A stretch of DNA of 64,000 nt from G963665495 sp963665495. Lineage in GTDB: Bacteria > Desulfobacterota > Desulfovibrionia > Desulfovibrionales > Desulfovibrionaceae. The DNA lies in contig OY762289.1 of the NCBI GenBank assembly GCA_963665495.1, positions 5,704,001-5,768,000 on the forward strand. The letters run 5' to 3'. The position numbers and the translations under genes were made by a program. Below the pieces are notes generated by a model. That model was not told where the DNA came from. It made no database searches and saw only the letters and a list, made by a program, of their open reading frames with translations. Numbering within the stretch: the stretch's first letter is position 1; each line of letters opens with the position of its first letter. Positions 18,712 to 27,327 of this stretch are shown piece after piece.

Positions 18712-19761
18712 TTAGTTGATGGCGTTGTAGTCTTCGCCGAACTTCTTCATGGAATGATAGATTTCGCCAAAGATAGGCGTTTCGTTCTTGGATTTTTCTT
18801 CATAGAAAACGTCGGCTTCCTTGACCAGCGCCTCGTCGATGTCCGCGGGCACTTTGTAGACTTCGTTGCCGGCCTTGCGGAACTTGTCCACGGCCAGGAT
18901 GGATTCGTACACGAGGTATTCGTGCTGGTCCTGGGTGAACTTGGCGATCAGGCCCTGGACGATGACTTTGAGGTCTTCGGGCAGTTTGTTCCAGGCTTCC
19001 TTGTTCACGAAGAAGACCTGCGGATCGCTGGGCGCGCGGGTGGGAGAGAGGTAGACGTAGGGGGCCACCTCGTTGAAGTGCATGTTCCAGTTGGAAGCCA
19101 GCGTGGAGTATTCGAAAGCGTCGATGGTGCCGCGCTGCATGGCTTCGTACAGTTCGCCGCCGGGAATGATAACGGTGGCCGCGCCCATGCGTTTGAGGAT
19201 TTCGCCGCCGTCACCCATGCAACGGGCTTTCAACCCTTTGATGTCTTCCAGGCTGTTGAGTTTGACTTTGGAATGGAAAAAGACTTCCTGGGGCAGGGGG
19301 GCCAGAGCGCCGGGAAAAGTCAGGGCGTTGAAGTCCGGACCCATCATTTTGTTCAGCAGGTCGGCGCCTCCGCCGTAATCAAACCACGTACGCAGGGCTT
19401 CGCCGGGCAGGCCGCCGGGGCGCGAGCTGATCAGGCCGGCTGCGGGCCATTTGTCGAGGTTGTACATGGGGCAGGTGTAGCACATCTGCAGAACGCCCTG
19501 GTCAACGGCGTCCAGTTCCTTGTAGGCCGGAACAATGGAACCGCCCACGAAGGGTTTGACGGTGAGGCGGCCGTTGGTGGCCGCGGTGATCGCTTTGCAG
19601 AGCTTGTCGTGAAAAATCTGCGAGGGGTCTGACGCGGGACCGTGTCCGGAGGATTTCCAGACGATTTTGTCGCCGGCGTCCGCCGTGACCTGCAACGACA
19701 TGAGCGTCGTAACCATCAGAACCAATACGCCGAGTCCAACTACTTTTTTCCAACTGAGCAT
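18712..19761 (-). CDS. dctP: TRAP transporter periplasmic solute-binding protein, DctP/TakP type
   Basis: A 349-aa periplasmic protein that captures the substrate and delivers it to DctQM. Signal peptide at residues 1-27 (MLSWKKVVGLGVLVLMV, then TADA). The fold shows the family elements GLKARCMGDGGEILKRMGAATVIIPGGELYEAMQ, with the substrate carboxylate-binding arginine in the LKAR segment, and a DAFEYST segment. It resembles the TakP-like branch that binds 2-oxo acids or lactate, but the substrate cannot be fixed. The start at 19761 was chosen over an upstream in-frame ATG because AGGAGG precedes it. A small hairpin (19792-19808) lies in front. Confidence 0.92.
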   Translation of the reverse strand: MLSWKKVVGLGVLVLMVTTLMSLQVTADAGDKIVWKSSGHGPASDPSQIFHDKLCKAITAATNGRLTVKPFVGGSIVPAYKELDAVDQGVLQMCYTCPMYNLDKWPAAGLISSRPGGLPGEALRTWFDYGGGADLLNKMMGPDFNALTFPGALAPLPQEVFFHSKVKLNSLEDIKGLKARCMGDGGEILKRMGAATVIIPGGELYEAMQRGTIDAFEYSTLASNWNMHFNEVAPYVYLSPTRAPSDPQVFFVNKEAWNKLPEDLKVIVQGLIAKFTQDQHEYLVYESILAVDKFRKAGNEVYKVPADIDEALVKEADVFYEEKSKNETPIFGEIYHSMKKFGEDYNAIN

Positions 19762-19913
19762 CCCACTTCCTCCTGTGTATTGATGACTAAGACCCCTCCA
19801 CAAGGGGTTATCCACTGGCTTCCTGGCGTGAACTGGTGCAGCTGACACGTTCTTTTCCCGAAACAATGGCCGGAAGGCCCAAGAGCTTCCGAACGAATTT
19901 CAGGAAAGAGGCG

Positions 19914-20744
19914 TTAATCCACAAACAGGGAGCTTCCGGTGCAGTTGTAAAAAAACATGTCCTCCAGGGTGCTCAGACACTTGGTGCCTGCCTCGCCTGT
20001 GCAATGGGATACGCCGAGAACCTTGACGTCCCGATTTTTCATATAACTTTTTGTCAGGGCCATGCTCGCAGGCGTGGCTTCGACAAGATGCGTGCCACCC
20101 AGAACGGCGTAGATCGGTTTCTCCAGCAGTTCCGAAACCGTGTCCAGCATGTTTTTGACGCCCGGATGCGAGCATCCCAGCAGTACGACCAGGCCTTTGG
20201 GCGTATCGATGGCCACAAGAATTTCGTCCGTAAAAGGATCGGGCCGGAAGTTGCCGGACTCGCGGATGACGAACCTGGGGTTGATCACTTCGTCTTCATG
20301 CTTTTTGACGAACTGGGTCACCGCGAAAACGCCCGGAAGGATCTCCCGCAGCTGCGTATCCATGAATTCCGTGACGATGTCCTGGTCTTTCAGAAAATTC
20401 TGGTCAAAGTCGTTGCCCAGGTAATCATAGACATTGTTGCGGCAACCGTATTTTTCGTCGAAAAAGCCCAGGCCGACCAGCAGCCGGAACTCCTTGGTCA
20501 GCCGCGTCAGATAGCGCAGGCCGCCCGAGTGGTCATAGTGTCCGTGGCTGAGGACCACGTACGCGAGGTCTGTCAGGTCAATGCGCAGACGCTGGGCGTT
20601 TTGCATGAAGACGCCGGTCTGTCCCACGTCGAACAGGATTTTCTGACCGTCTTTTTCAACATGAAAGCAGATGCCGTGTTCGGTTTGCAGAGCGTGGTTT
20701 TCGCCTGGGGAATTTTCCACAAGGGTGGTGATTATCAGCGACAT
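19914..20744 (-). CDS. Metallo-beta-lactamase-fold hydrolase
   Basis: A 276-aa protein with the metal-binding motif H67-x-H69-x-D71-H72 (SHGHYDHSGG) and later candidate ligands in GCSHPGVKNM and LGGTHLV. It resembles the branch annotated as dihydropterin/ribofuranosylaminobenzene phosphate synthase-like hydrolases, whose true reactions are mostly unknown. Its start overlaps the stop of the GntR regulator by one base (TAATG), and the TRAP transporter follows on the same strand. It may therefore process the transported compound; this is inference from position. Confidence 0.85.
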   Translation of the reverse strand: MSLIITTLVENSPGENHALQTEHGICFHVEKDGQKILFDVGQTGVFMQNAQRLRIDLTDLAYVVLSHGHYDHSGGLRYLTRLTKEFRLLVGLGFFDEKYGCRNNVYDYLGNDFDQNFLKDQDIVTEFMDTQLREILPGVFAVTQFVKKHEDEVINPRFVIRESGNFRPDPFTDEILVAIDTPKGLVVLLGCSHPGVKNMLDTVSELLEKPIYAVLGGTHLVEATPASMALTKSYMKNRDVKVLGVSHCTGEAGTKCLSTLEDMFFYNCTGSSLFVD

Positions 20745-21481
20745 TACGCGTCCTCGATTGAATCCGGTTTGGCTTCCGGAGAAATCCGGTCATGAAACGT
20801 GGATCGAATATCCTCTATGGCATTTTTCAGGTGGCGTATCATGGCCCCTTTGGCCGCTTCCGGGTTGCAGTGCTTCACCGCGCTCAGGATGGCGCCGTGT
20901 TCGTTGACGGTCTTGCGCATGCGCCCCGGCGTATGCAGACTGGAGATCCAGCCGTCGGGAAGGGAAGTGGCCATGCACTTCATTACAAAATGAAGGGTGT
21001 TGTTTTTGGTGGCTTTGGCAAGTACGCGGTGAAAATCGCGGTCGTCCTGAATGCTGGCGGCCAGGTCGTTTTTTTCGACATTGCGGGCAAAGGCGTCGCA
21101 GATGGCCTCCAGCCTGCCGACCTCTTCGGGCGTGGCCTTGAGCGTGGCATGCCAGGCGACCTTGGGCTCGAGAATCAGGCGCACTTCGAAGTGGTCCACC
21201 AGGTCCTGTTCGTTGTCCTGCACCCAGGCGGAAACCGGGCTTATCCGCTGTTCGGGCGGTTCCATGATGAAAATGCCCTTGCCCTGGCGAACGGAAACCT
21301 GTCCGGTGACCTCCAGAATCCGCAAAGCTTCGCGAATGGACGAGCGGCTTACCTCCAGCTTCTGGGTAAGCTCTTTTTCCGAATAGAATTTATCCCCGGG
21401 CTTGAAGCCTTGCGTGGCGATCATTTCGCGAATGGCGTCCAGGACGCTATCGGAAAGCCGGACTTTTTTGATAGGTGTCAC
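20744..21481 (-). CDS. GntR-family regulator, FadR subfamily
   Basis: A 245-aa transcription factor. The winged helix is at about residues 5-75 (QGFKPGDKFYSEKELTQKLEVSRSSIREALRILE), followed by a helical FCD effector-binding domain with metal/acid ligand positions (D-x3-H in DDRDFHRVLA, and H later). Start codon GTG at 21481 with AAGGA upstream. First gene of regulator-MBL-TRAP; it most likely controls the transporter in response to its substrate, typically an organic acid. Confidence 0.9.
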   Translation of the reverse strand: MTPIKKVRLSDSVLDAIREMIATQGFKPGDKFYSEKELTQKLEVSRSSIREALRILEVTGQVSVRQGKGIFIMEPPEQRISPVSAWVQDNEQDLVDHFEVRLILEPKVAWHATLKATPEEVGRLEAICDAFARNVEKNDLAASIQDDRDFHRVLAKATKNNTLHFVMKCMATSLPDGWISSLHTPGRMRKTVNEHGAILSAVKHCNPEAAKGAMIRHLKNAIEDIRSTFHDRISPEAKPDSIEDA

Positions 21482-21516
21482 GCGGGTTCCTTGTCAGTGT
21501 TCTTCTTGCCAATTGA

Positions 21517-21536
21517 TCAGATGACTACTCATCAGA
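21517..21536. promoter_or_regulatory. Candidate operator upstream of the GntR gene
   Basis: An imperfect inverted repeat centred on ATGA-ctac-TCAT, 36-55 bases upstream of the GTG start, within CAGATGACTACTCATCAGA. Position and size fit autoregulation by a FadR-type regulator, but the match to any consensus is weak. Confidence 0.3.
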
Positions 21537-21633
21537 CAAGTTGACACTAAATTACCGTCATAGACGCGTCAAGAAATTTTAGTTTTTGAGAAAGCTTTTC
21601 ATTTGCCATCGGGGCATGGCAGACGGGGAGGAG

Positions 21634-22167
21634 TCAGGCTGAAGGCATTGTGTCGGTCGTACAGGCTTCCAGCAGATCGATATAGGAACCAGGTACGAGA
21701 TCTTCAGGCGCAATGCCCAGTTGCTCCATGAGCTTTTCGGCTTCGGCCCGGCCGACGGCCGGCGGTTCGTCGTTTTCGAGCACCACCTCGAATTCAATGA
21801 ACGCACCGAGTTTTTGTACCTTGTCCAGGTGAATACGCGTTCTGCCGCTGAAAAAAAGCAGGCGTTCCTTTTCCACCACGTTCCTGACGCCGAGCAAAAC
21901 AGCCAGAATCCGGCGTACAGCTGCCGGGAACAGAAGTTTCGTACGGAAGTAGCGGGAAAGTTTGGGGCCTTTTTCCGAGTTCCGTTGATAAAAGATGAGT
22001 TCGGCGGCCGCCGGGGTTTCGCGCAGCTTCAAACGGCCGTTGCGGATGCGGAAGTAGGTGTCCTTTTGCTGCAGAAGCGTGGGGTTCTGTACGCAAAGAG
22101 TGCGAATCCGCGCCATTGCGGCGGGATGATCCCGTATCTTTGCTTTTATTTCGATATTCTTCGGCAT
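21634..22167 (-). CDS. CYTH-domain protein, class IV adenylate cyclase/triphosphatase type
   Basis: A 177-aa protein of the triphosphate tunnel metalloenzyme superfamily. It starts MPKNIEIKAKI, with the N-terminal E-x-K-x-K version of the ExExK signature, and has the KDTYFRIRNGRLKLRE strand pair and acidic IEFEVVLENDE segment of CYTH tunnels. Enzymes of this fold hydrolyse or cyclise triphosphates (cAMP synthesis, thiamine triphosphate or inorganic triphosphate); which one cannot be told. Weak ribosome site. It stands alone between the GntR unit and small unknown genes. Confidence 0.8.
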   Translation of the reverse strand: MPKNIEIKAKIRDHPAAMARIRTLCVQNPTLLQQKDTYFRIRNGRLKLRETPAAAELIFYQRNSEKGPKLSRYFRTKLLFPAAVRRILAVLLGVRNVVEKERLLFFSGRTRIHLDKVQKLGAFIEFEVVLENDEPPAVGRAEAEKLMEQLGIAPEDLVPGSYIDLLEACTTDTMPSA

Positions 22168-22273
22168 GGCGTTTTTCGCTTGCTGTTATACTTTCGCCGC
22201 GACCGGGAAAGAGTTTCCGTAAACTAACGCAAGGCCCGATCAAAGAAAAGCCGTACCAGCCCTGCAACGCACA

Positions 22274-22306
22274 GGGCCCCAGGACGGCCAATCCGTCCTG
22301 GGGCCC
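22274..22306. other. Perfect 14-bp hairpin
   Basis: GGGCCCCAGGACGG pairs with CCGTCCTGGGGCCC around a 5-base loop. No T-run lies on either side. It sits between the CYTH gene and the 129-aa gene and may terminate or stabilise the latter's minus-strand transcript. Confidence 0.6.
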
Positions 22307-22309
22307 GGC

Positions 22310-22371
22310 GTCACACAACATGGCTTCCGGGAGGGGAAGCGTCACACAACACGTCTTCCGGGAGGGGAAGA
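22310..22371. repeat. Tandem 31-base direct repeat, two copies
   Basis: Copies 22310-22340 and 22341-22371 differ at three or four positions; both start GTCACACAACA and end CTTCCGGGAGGGGAAG. They directly follow the 14-bp hairpin and lie 7 bases from the stop codon of the next minus-strand gene. Confidence 0.75.
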
Positions 22372-22378
22372 GTCCTTA

Positions 22379-22768
22379 TCAGGCATGCATTTGGCGCGCA
22401 GAACAGGTTTCCATGACAGGGGTGATCGGTTCGGGCAGCTCCAGTTCATGCGCGAGTTCCGAAAAACGCCAGAATTTCCGCGGCAGGCTGACATGGACAT
22501 CGGCGTCGAGTTCCGGAATATTGAAAAGAAAATAGAGTCCCGGGTTTGGGGGAACAAGGTACAATGAATCCTGCATCAATTCCTTGAGGCGCGCGTGGGA
22601 TACCCCGTAGCGCTCCGCAACGTCCAGAATGCCCTGGCCTATTTTGCGCATACCTTCTTCGGTGAACTGCACCATGTGCAGCTTGACTCTGTAGGCTTTG
22701 CGCCCGTTGAGGAACACGGCCTCGAGGTCCTTGTCCGCCATTCCGATGAGATCCTTCGGATAGAGCAT
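22379..22768 (-). CDS. Conserved-looking 129-aa protein, unknown function
   Basis: A soluble 129-residue protein that I do not recognise. It lacks a signal peptide or membrane segment. The sequence contains a helical block (EEGMRKIGQGILDVAERYG), a short GVSHARLKELM segment and a proline-rich C-terminal half (YLVPPNPGLYFLFNIPELDADVHVSLP). GGAG precedes the ATG. A Fur-like site lies about 80 bases upstream, so iron-responsive expression is possible. Confidence 0.65.
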   Translation of the reverse strand: MLYPKDLIGMADKDLEAVFLNGRKAYRVKLHMVQFTEEGMRKIGQGILDVAERYGVSHARLKELMQDSLYLVPPNPGLYFLFNIPELDADVHVSLPRKFWRFSELAHELELPEPITPVMETCSARQMHA

Positions 22769-22847
22769 GAAGTTCTCCTTTCTCTTTACTTAGCTGAAGT
22801 GGCAACCGCCAAAACACGGACGGTTGATCAGGTTGTTCCTGAATTAC

Positions 22848-22862
22848 TGAGAATGAGAATCA
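22848..22862. promoter_or_regulatory. Fur-like box upstream of the 129-aa gene
   Basis: TGAGAATGAGAATCA matches the 7-1-7 Fur consensus TGATAATNATTATCA at 11 of 14 defined positions. It lies 80-94 bases upstream of the minus-strand gene at 22768. Weaker than the double box at 2852-2890. Confidence 0.45.
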
Positions 22863-22946
22863 AAGTCAATAAAAAAATGGGTGGTAATTACAAAAAAGAG
22901 ATGCGTTCTTTTTTTCGGGACATGGAAAGAGAAGGGGGAAAGGGAC

Positions 22947-23147
22947 TCAGGAAGCTTTCTGTTTGGCCTGGGGTGCGGTGCAGGCCCAGAACAAAAAGAA
23001 CGAACAGCTGAGTCTGGCATACACATGCTGTTCGTAAAAAGCGGACAGCTTTTTGGCGAATCCGTTGCTGCAACCCAACGTACGCAATCTGCAATACACA
23101 TGGAGTGGATTGAAATGATGCTGTATAGTATTACGAAAACGTCTCAT
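22947..23147 (-). CDS. Small 66-aa protein with HHFNPLHVYCRLR motif
   Basis: A probable small gene. The ATG at 23147 has AGGGGG just upstream; the frame is open further to a TTG at 23213. The N-terminal half (MRRFRNTIQHHFNPLHVYCRLR, followed by LGCSNGFAKKLSAFYE) has the dense His, Cys and aromatic pattern of a selected short protein, and I have an impression of similar short proteins in other deltaproteobacteria, which I cannot verify here. A C-terminal hydrophobic patch (CSFFLFWAC) could touch the membrane. Function unknown; it sits upstream of the Fur-like box and the 129-aa gene on the same strand. Confidence 0.5.
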   Translation of the reverse strand: MRRFRNTIQHHFNPLHVYCRLRTLGCSNGFAKKLSAFYEQHVYARLSCSFFLFWACTAPQAKQKAS

Positions 23148-23493
23148 GACTGCCCCCTGCAAACGACTCATCGGCAGTTTTTGGTACTTACTTAATGCTT
23201 GATTAAGAAGCAAAGATCATGCCGGGAGAGAAACTGCTTCTTTTGGGAAACGCTTTCTAAAAAAAAATGGCGGATGTCCGATAAATCAGGTGGTTGCCTC
23301 AAAGAAAAATAATCCTGCCGGACCGGGCCGGTAAACCGCTGGCCTCGGTTCATACAAAATCTTGACCATTATGGAAGCAGACGTGTACTCTTTGACAATA
23401 TTATCATAACAATGGCTGGCAACGAACGGGCAAGAGTCCGGACGCCCGGCAGCCTGTGATGTAAACTATCTGACAACCAACCAGGGCCGGTTT
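23148..23493. other. Divergent promoter region upstream of malQ
   Basis: No gene seen. Contains TTGAC-type hexamers (TTGACC at about 23364, TTGACA at about 23391) that may belong to the malQ promoter, but no spacing is convincing. Confidence 0.35.
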
Positions 23494-24993
23494 ATGAATA
23501 TTCGCGCAAGCGGCATCTTATTGCATATCACTTCGTTACCTTCCCCCCACGGCATCGGCGACCTGGGGCCATCCGCCTATCGTTTTGCCGGGTTGCTCAA
23601 GGAATTGCACCAGACCTACTGGCAGATTTTGCCCCTGAGCCCGACCTCGACCTTTATCGGGAATTCGCCGTACTCGAGCTATTCGGCCTACGCCGGGAAC
23701 ACGCTGCTGATCAGCCCGGATCTGCTGGCTGAACAGGGGCTGCTTCCCAGAGAGGGGGTAGAAAATCCCCCGCCTTTTTCGGAGAACAAAGTCCTTTTCG
23801 ACCAGGTTACCGACTACAAGCAGGGCTTGCTGCGTCGGGCCTACGAGACCGCCAGGGATACTCTGCAGGACGATACGGAATTTGTCCGCTTCTGCCGGGA
23901 AAACGCCTACTGGCTGGATGATTTCGTACTGTTCGTCACGCTCAAGCAGCGTTTCGGCGGGGCGGGCTGGACCACCTGGCCCCAGGAGTTCGCCAGGCGG
24001 AATCCGGACGCTTTGGAACAGTGGCGGCGGGAAGCCGTGCAGGAGATACTCTACGCCGAATTCGAACAATATCTGTTCTCCAGGCAGTGGAACGGGCTCA
24101 AGGCCCATGCCAATGCCAACGGCGTGAAATTTATCGGAGATATGCCCATTTATGTGACCCACGACAGCGCCGAGGTCTGGGCCTATCCGCAGTTTTTCAA
24201 ACTGGACGACGCCCTCGCGCCCACCTGCGTGGCCGGGGTGCCGCCGGATTATTTCAGCAAGACCGGCCAGCGCTGGGGCAATCCCGTCTATGACTGGGAG
24301 GCCATGCGCCGGGACGGCTTCGGCTGGTGGATCAACCGCATGCGGCATAATCTGCAGCTTTACGACGCGGTCCGCCTGGACCACTTCCGCGGTTTTTCCG
24401 CCTACTGGGAGGTCCCTGCCGACGAGGAAACCGCCATCAACGGCGTCTGGGTGGATGCGCCAGGCCAGGAACTCTTTTCCGCCCTGCTGCGCCGCTTCGG
24501 CAACTTGCCGGTGATAGCCGAAGATCTCGGGCTGATCACCTCCGACGTGCACGAACTCAAACAGGATTTCGGGTTTCCCGGCATGGCCGTGCTGCAGTTC
24601 GGATTCGGCTGGGATTTGCCGGACAGTCCGCACATTGTGCACAACGTGGAAAAATGCTGCGCCATCTACACGGGCACCCACGACAACAACACCTTCAACG
24701 GGTGGTTTTTCCATGACGCCTCGGATGAGGACCGCGAACGTTTTTTACGCTACGCGGGCACCCCGGGCGATACGGACCGGGTGCATGAAAAATGCGTACG
24801 CCTGGCCATGATGAGTGTTGCGGATACGGCGATTGTTCCCGTCCAGGATGTGCTCGGTCTGGGGCTTGAAGGCCGCATGAATGTTCCCGCGGAACCTGAC
24901 GGCAACTGGAGCTGGCGGCTCGCACCTGAGCAGCTGGAGTACGAACCCATGGCCTATCTCAAGGCATTGACGCAATTGTACGGGCGGAGCTGA
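23494..24993 (+). CDS. malQ: 4-alpha-glucanotransferase (amylomaltase)
   Basis: A 499-aa GH77 enzyme that transfers alpha-1,4-glucan segments between maltodextrins, used in glycogen or starch-like polymer turnover. Signature segments: RASGILLHITSLPSPHGIGDLG at the N-terminus, QILPLSPT, GDMPIYVTHDSAEVW, the nucleophile Asp in DAVRLDHFRGF, the acid/base Glu in PVIAEDLG, and the third acid in TGTHDNNT. The frame opens at an ATG in AACCAGGGCCGGTTTATG with a weak ribosome site. No other glycogen gene is adjacent; the HD-GYP gene follows 72 bases later. Confidence 0.95.
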   Translation: MNIRASGILLHITSLPSPHGIGDLGPSAYRFAGLLKELHQTYWQILPLSPTSTFIGNSPYSSYSAYAGNTLLISPDLLAEQGLLPREGVENPPPFSENKVLFDQVTDYKQGLLRRAYETARDTLQDDTEFVRFCRENAYWLDDFVLFVTLKQRFGGAGWTTWPQEFARRNPDALEQWRREAVQEILYAEFEQYLFSRQWNGLKAHANANGVKFIGDMPIYVTHDSAEVWAYPQFFKLDDALAPTCVAGVPPDYFSKTGQRWGNPVYDWEAMRRDGFGWWINRMRHNLQLYDAVRLDHFRGFSAYWEVPADEETAINGVWVDAPGQELFSALLRRFGNLPVIAEDLGLITSDVHELKQDFGFPGMAVLQFGFGWDLPDSPHIVHNVEKCCAIYTGTHDNNTFNGWFFHDASDEDRERFLRYAGTPGDTDRVHEKCVRLAMMSVADTAIVPVQDVLGLGLEGRMNVPAEPDGNWSWRLAPEQLEYEPMAYLKALTQLYGRS

Positions 24994-25065
24994 TAGTGGA
25001 TCGGCTTTAGACGCAATTGCAGAATCGGCGGCGGGCAATCCGCACGCCGGGAGGCTCAAAACGCC

Positions 25066-27213
25066 ATGTCTCAGAAGAACGATCCGGCTGAGGTTTCCGA
25101 AGATCTCAGGCAACAGCGGGCCTATCGTCGTTTTTTGGGCTCCATGAACAGGCAGATGGAAAAAAAGGACGCCCAGCTGACCCGGTACGCGGAAATCGGC
25201 CTGGCCCTTTCCGGAGAGGAAAATCCGGACCGTTTGCTTGAGTTGATCGTTTTTGAGGCACGGGAAATCACCAATGCGGACGCCGGGACCCTGTACATGA
25301 TCAGCGAACAGGGCCGCCATCTGGATTTCGTGATCATGCAGAACAACTCCATGAAAACCTATCTCGGCGGAGTCAGCGGCAGGAAAAGCACGCTGCCTCC
25401 GGTGCCGCTCTATGATAACGGCCGCCAGAATCATAAGCACGTTTCCGCGCATGTGGCGCATACGGGCGAAATCGTCGCCATACCCGACGTGTACCAATGC
25501 GACGCGTTCGACTTTTCCGGAACGCAGAAATACGACCAGCAAACCGGCTACCGCTCAAAATCCATGCTGGTCATTCCCATGCGCGACCATGAAAACGACG
25601 TCATCGGCGTGCTGCAGTTGCTTAACGCCACGGACAGAAGTTCGGGCGAGCCTGTGGAGTTCAGCGATACGCAGGTCAGCGTGGTGGCTTCGCTGGCATC
25701 CCAGGCCGCGGCGACGCTGACCAAGACACGTCTGATACGCAATCTCCAGGAGCTTTTCGACGCCTTCATCAAAAGCATTGCCGGCGCCATTGAGGAAAAA
25801 TCGCGCTACACGGGGGGGCACATCGCCCGTGTCAGCGTTTTGTCGCTACTCATGGCCCAGGCCGTCAACGAGAGGAACAACGGCGTTTTCGCCGGGATTT
25901 CCTTCAGCGACAAGGAGCTGGAGGAACTGCGTATCGCGGCCTGGCTCCACGATATCGGCAAGATCACCACTCCCGAACATATCGTGGACAAGGCGGCCAA
26001 GCTGGAGATCATCTGCGACCGCATCGAGCTGGTGCAGGAACGCTTTGATTGCGCCATACGGGGGGTGGAACTCGAACTGCTGCGCCGGAAGCTGGCTCGC
26101 GCGCAGCAAGGCAACAGCCCGGCGGCGGCCGTCGAAGACGAAGCCGACCAGGAACTGCTGCGCGAAATGGAGAGCCTGAGGCAAGACAAGGATTTTCTGG
26201 GTTCCTGCAACACACCCGACGAATTTATGGACGATTCCCGGCTCCAGCGGCTCTGGGAAATCAGCAGAAAAACCTATGTCAAAGACGGGCAGACCCTGCC
26301 TCTGTTGACCGAAAACGAATTCCTCAACCTTTCCATCCGCCGCGGAACGCTGACAGCGGAAGAGCGGCAGGTCATCGAGCGCCACGCCGTTGTCACCAGC
26401 AGTATGCTGTCCGAACTTCCCTTTCCCAAACATTTGAAGCGGGTGCCCGAATTCGCCGGGCAGCACCATGAAAAGATGGACGGCACCGGCTATCCGTTCC
26501 GGCTGACAGGCGAAGAATTGTCCCTGCAGGCCAGGATACTGGCCGTGGCCGACATTTTCGAAGCGCTCACGGCACGGGACAGGCCCTACAAGAAACCCAT
26601 GCAGCTTTCCCAGGCCATCGACATCCTGGGCAAACTCAAAAAATGCGGTCATATCGATCCGGATGTGCACGACCTGCTCCTGGAAAGCGGGATCATCCAC
26701 AGCTATGCGTCCGAGGAACTCAATCCGGATCAGGTGGACATTGCGCTGGATCCCCCCGTACGCGAAAGCACGGACAAACTCCTGGACAAGAGACTGACCG
26801 CTTTTCTGGAGACTCCGCCGGACATTCCGCCCGCGCAAAGAGCAAAACGCGTACTGGTGGCCGTCCGTTCTGTAAATACGGCCATGCTTCTGAATTTTTA
26901 CTTTCGCAATGCGCCCTTTGAGCACGACATCGTGGACAGCGGACTGGAAGTGCTGCGCCGGATGCCTGAAGGCAGGTATGACGTGATCCTGCTGGACCAC
27001 GAGCTGAACGAACTTGACGGCAAGGAAACCGCCCTGGCGTTGCGCCGCTGGGAGGCACGGCACGGACGGGAGTCCTGTCCGGTGCTGTCCATAGCCGGAC
27101 GCCATTACAAGGAAGTCGCCTCCCAGTTCGGGGAGACCGGGATATCCAGCTTTCTCTCCTGTCCGTTGGACAAGGATTCTCTGCTGATGCAGATTGCGGC
27201 GTTTCTGAGCTAG
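25066..27213 (+). CDS. GAF-HD-GYP c-di-GMP phosphodiesterase-like protein with receiver-like tail
   Basis: A 715-aa cytoplasmic signalling protein. Coiled coil at about 10-45, GAF domain at about 55-222, HD-GYP domain at about 235-545. HD-GYP residues present are H295-D296 (HDIGK), H440, H467-H468 and D472-GTGYP, so c-di-GMP hydrolysis is plausible. An insertion of about 115 residues (roughly 311-425), rich in charged helix, separates HDIGK from the rest of the domain. Residues about 595-715 look like a degenerate receiver: VLLDHEL keeps a phospho-acceptor-like Asp, but the acidic pair at the first strand is replaced (RVLVAVRS). GGAGG lies upstream of the ATG. A strong terminator follows. Confidence 0.85.
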   Translation: MSQKNDPAEVSEDLRQQRAYRRFLGSMNRQMEKKDAQLTRYAEIGLALSGEENPDRLLELIVFEAREITNADAGTLYMISEQGRHLDFVIMQNNSMKTYLGGVSGRKSTLPPVPLYDNGRQNHKHVSAHVAHTGEIVAIPDVYQCDAFDFSGTQKYDQQTGYRSKSMLVIPMRDHENDVIGVLQLLNATDRSSGEPVEFSDTQVSVVASLASQAAATLTKTRLIRNLQELFDAFIKSIAGAIEEKSRYTGGHIARVSVLSLLMAQAVNERNNGVFAGISFSDKELEELRIAAWLHDIGKITTPEHIVDKAAKLEIICDRIELVQERFDCAIRGVELELLRRKLARAQQGNSPAAAVEDEADQELLREMESLRQDKDFLGSCNTPDEFMDDSRLQRLWEISRKTYVKDGQTLPLLTENEFLNLSIRRGTLTAEERQVIERHAVVTSSMLSELPFPKHLKRVPEFAGQHHEKMDGTGYPFRLTGEELSLQARILAVADIFEALTARDRPYKKPMQLSQAIDILGKLKKCGHIDPDVHDLLLESGIIHSYASEELNPDQVDIALDPPVRESTDKLLDKRLTAFLETPPDIPPAQRAKRVLVAVRSVNTAMLLNFYFRNAPFEHDIVDSGLEVLRRMPEGRYDVILLDHELNELDGKETALALRRWEARHGRESCPVLSIAGRHYKEVASQFGETGISSFLSCPLDKDSLLMQIAAFLS

Positions 27214-27237
27214 AAAAATCGCGACAGAAAAAAGCAT

Positions 27238-27278
27238 CCCCCTTTGCCGCAGAAGTTCCACGGCAAAGGGGGTTTTTT
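27238..27278 (+). terminator. Terminator after the HD-GYP gene
   Basis: CCCCCTTTGCCG pairs perfectly with CGGCAAAGGGGG (11-base loop), followed by T6. Confidence 0.93.
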
Positions 27279-27327
27279 ACTGTAAGAAGCGGTTTAGCGC
27301 ATTAAAACATTTTTGGGGACGGACGCC

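Noticed and set aside
25846..27261. A 471-codon minus-strand frame opposite the HD-GYP gene
   Set aside because: Antisense shadow; the plus strand encodes clear GAF and HD-GYP domains.
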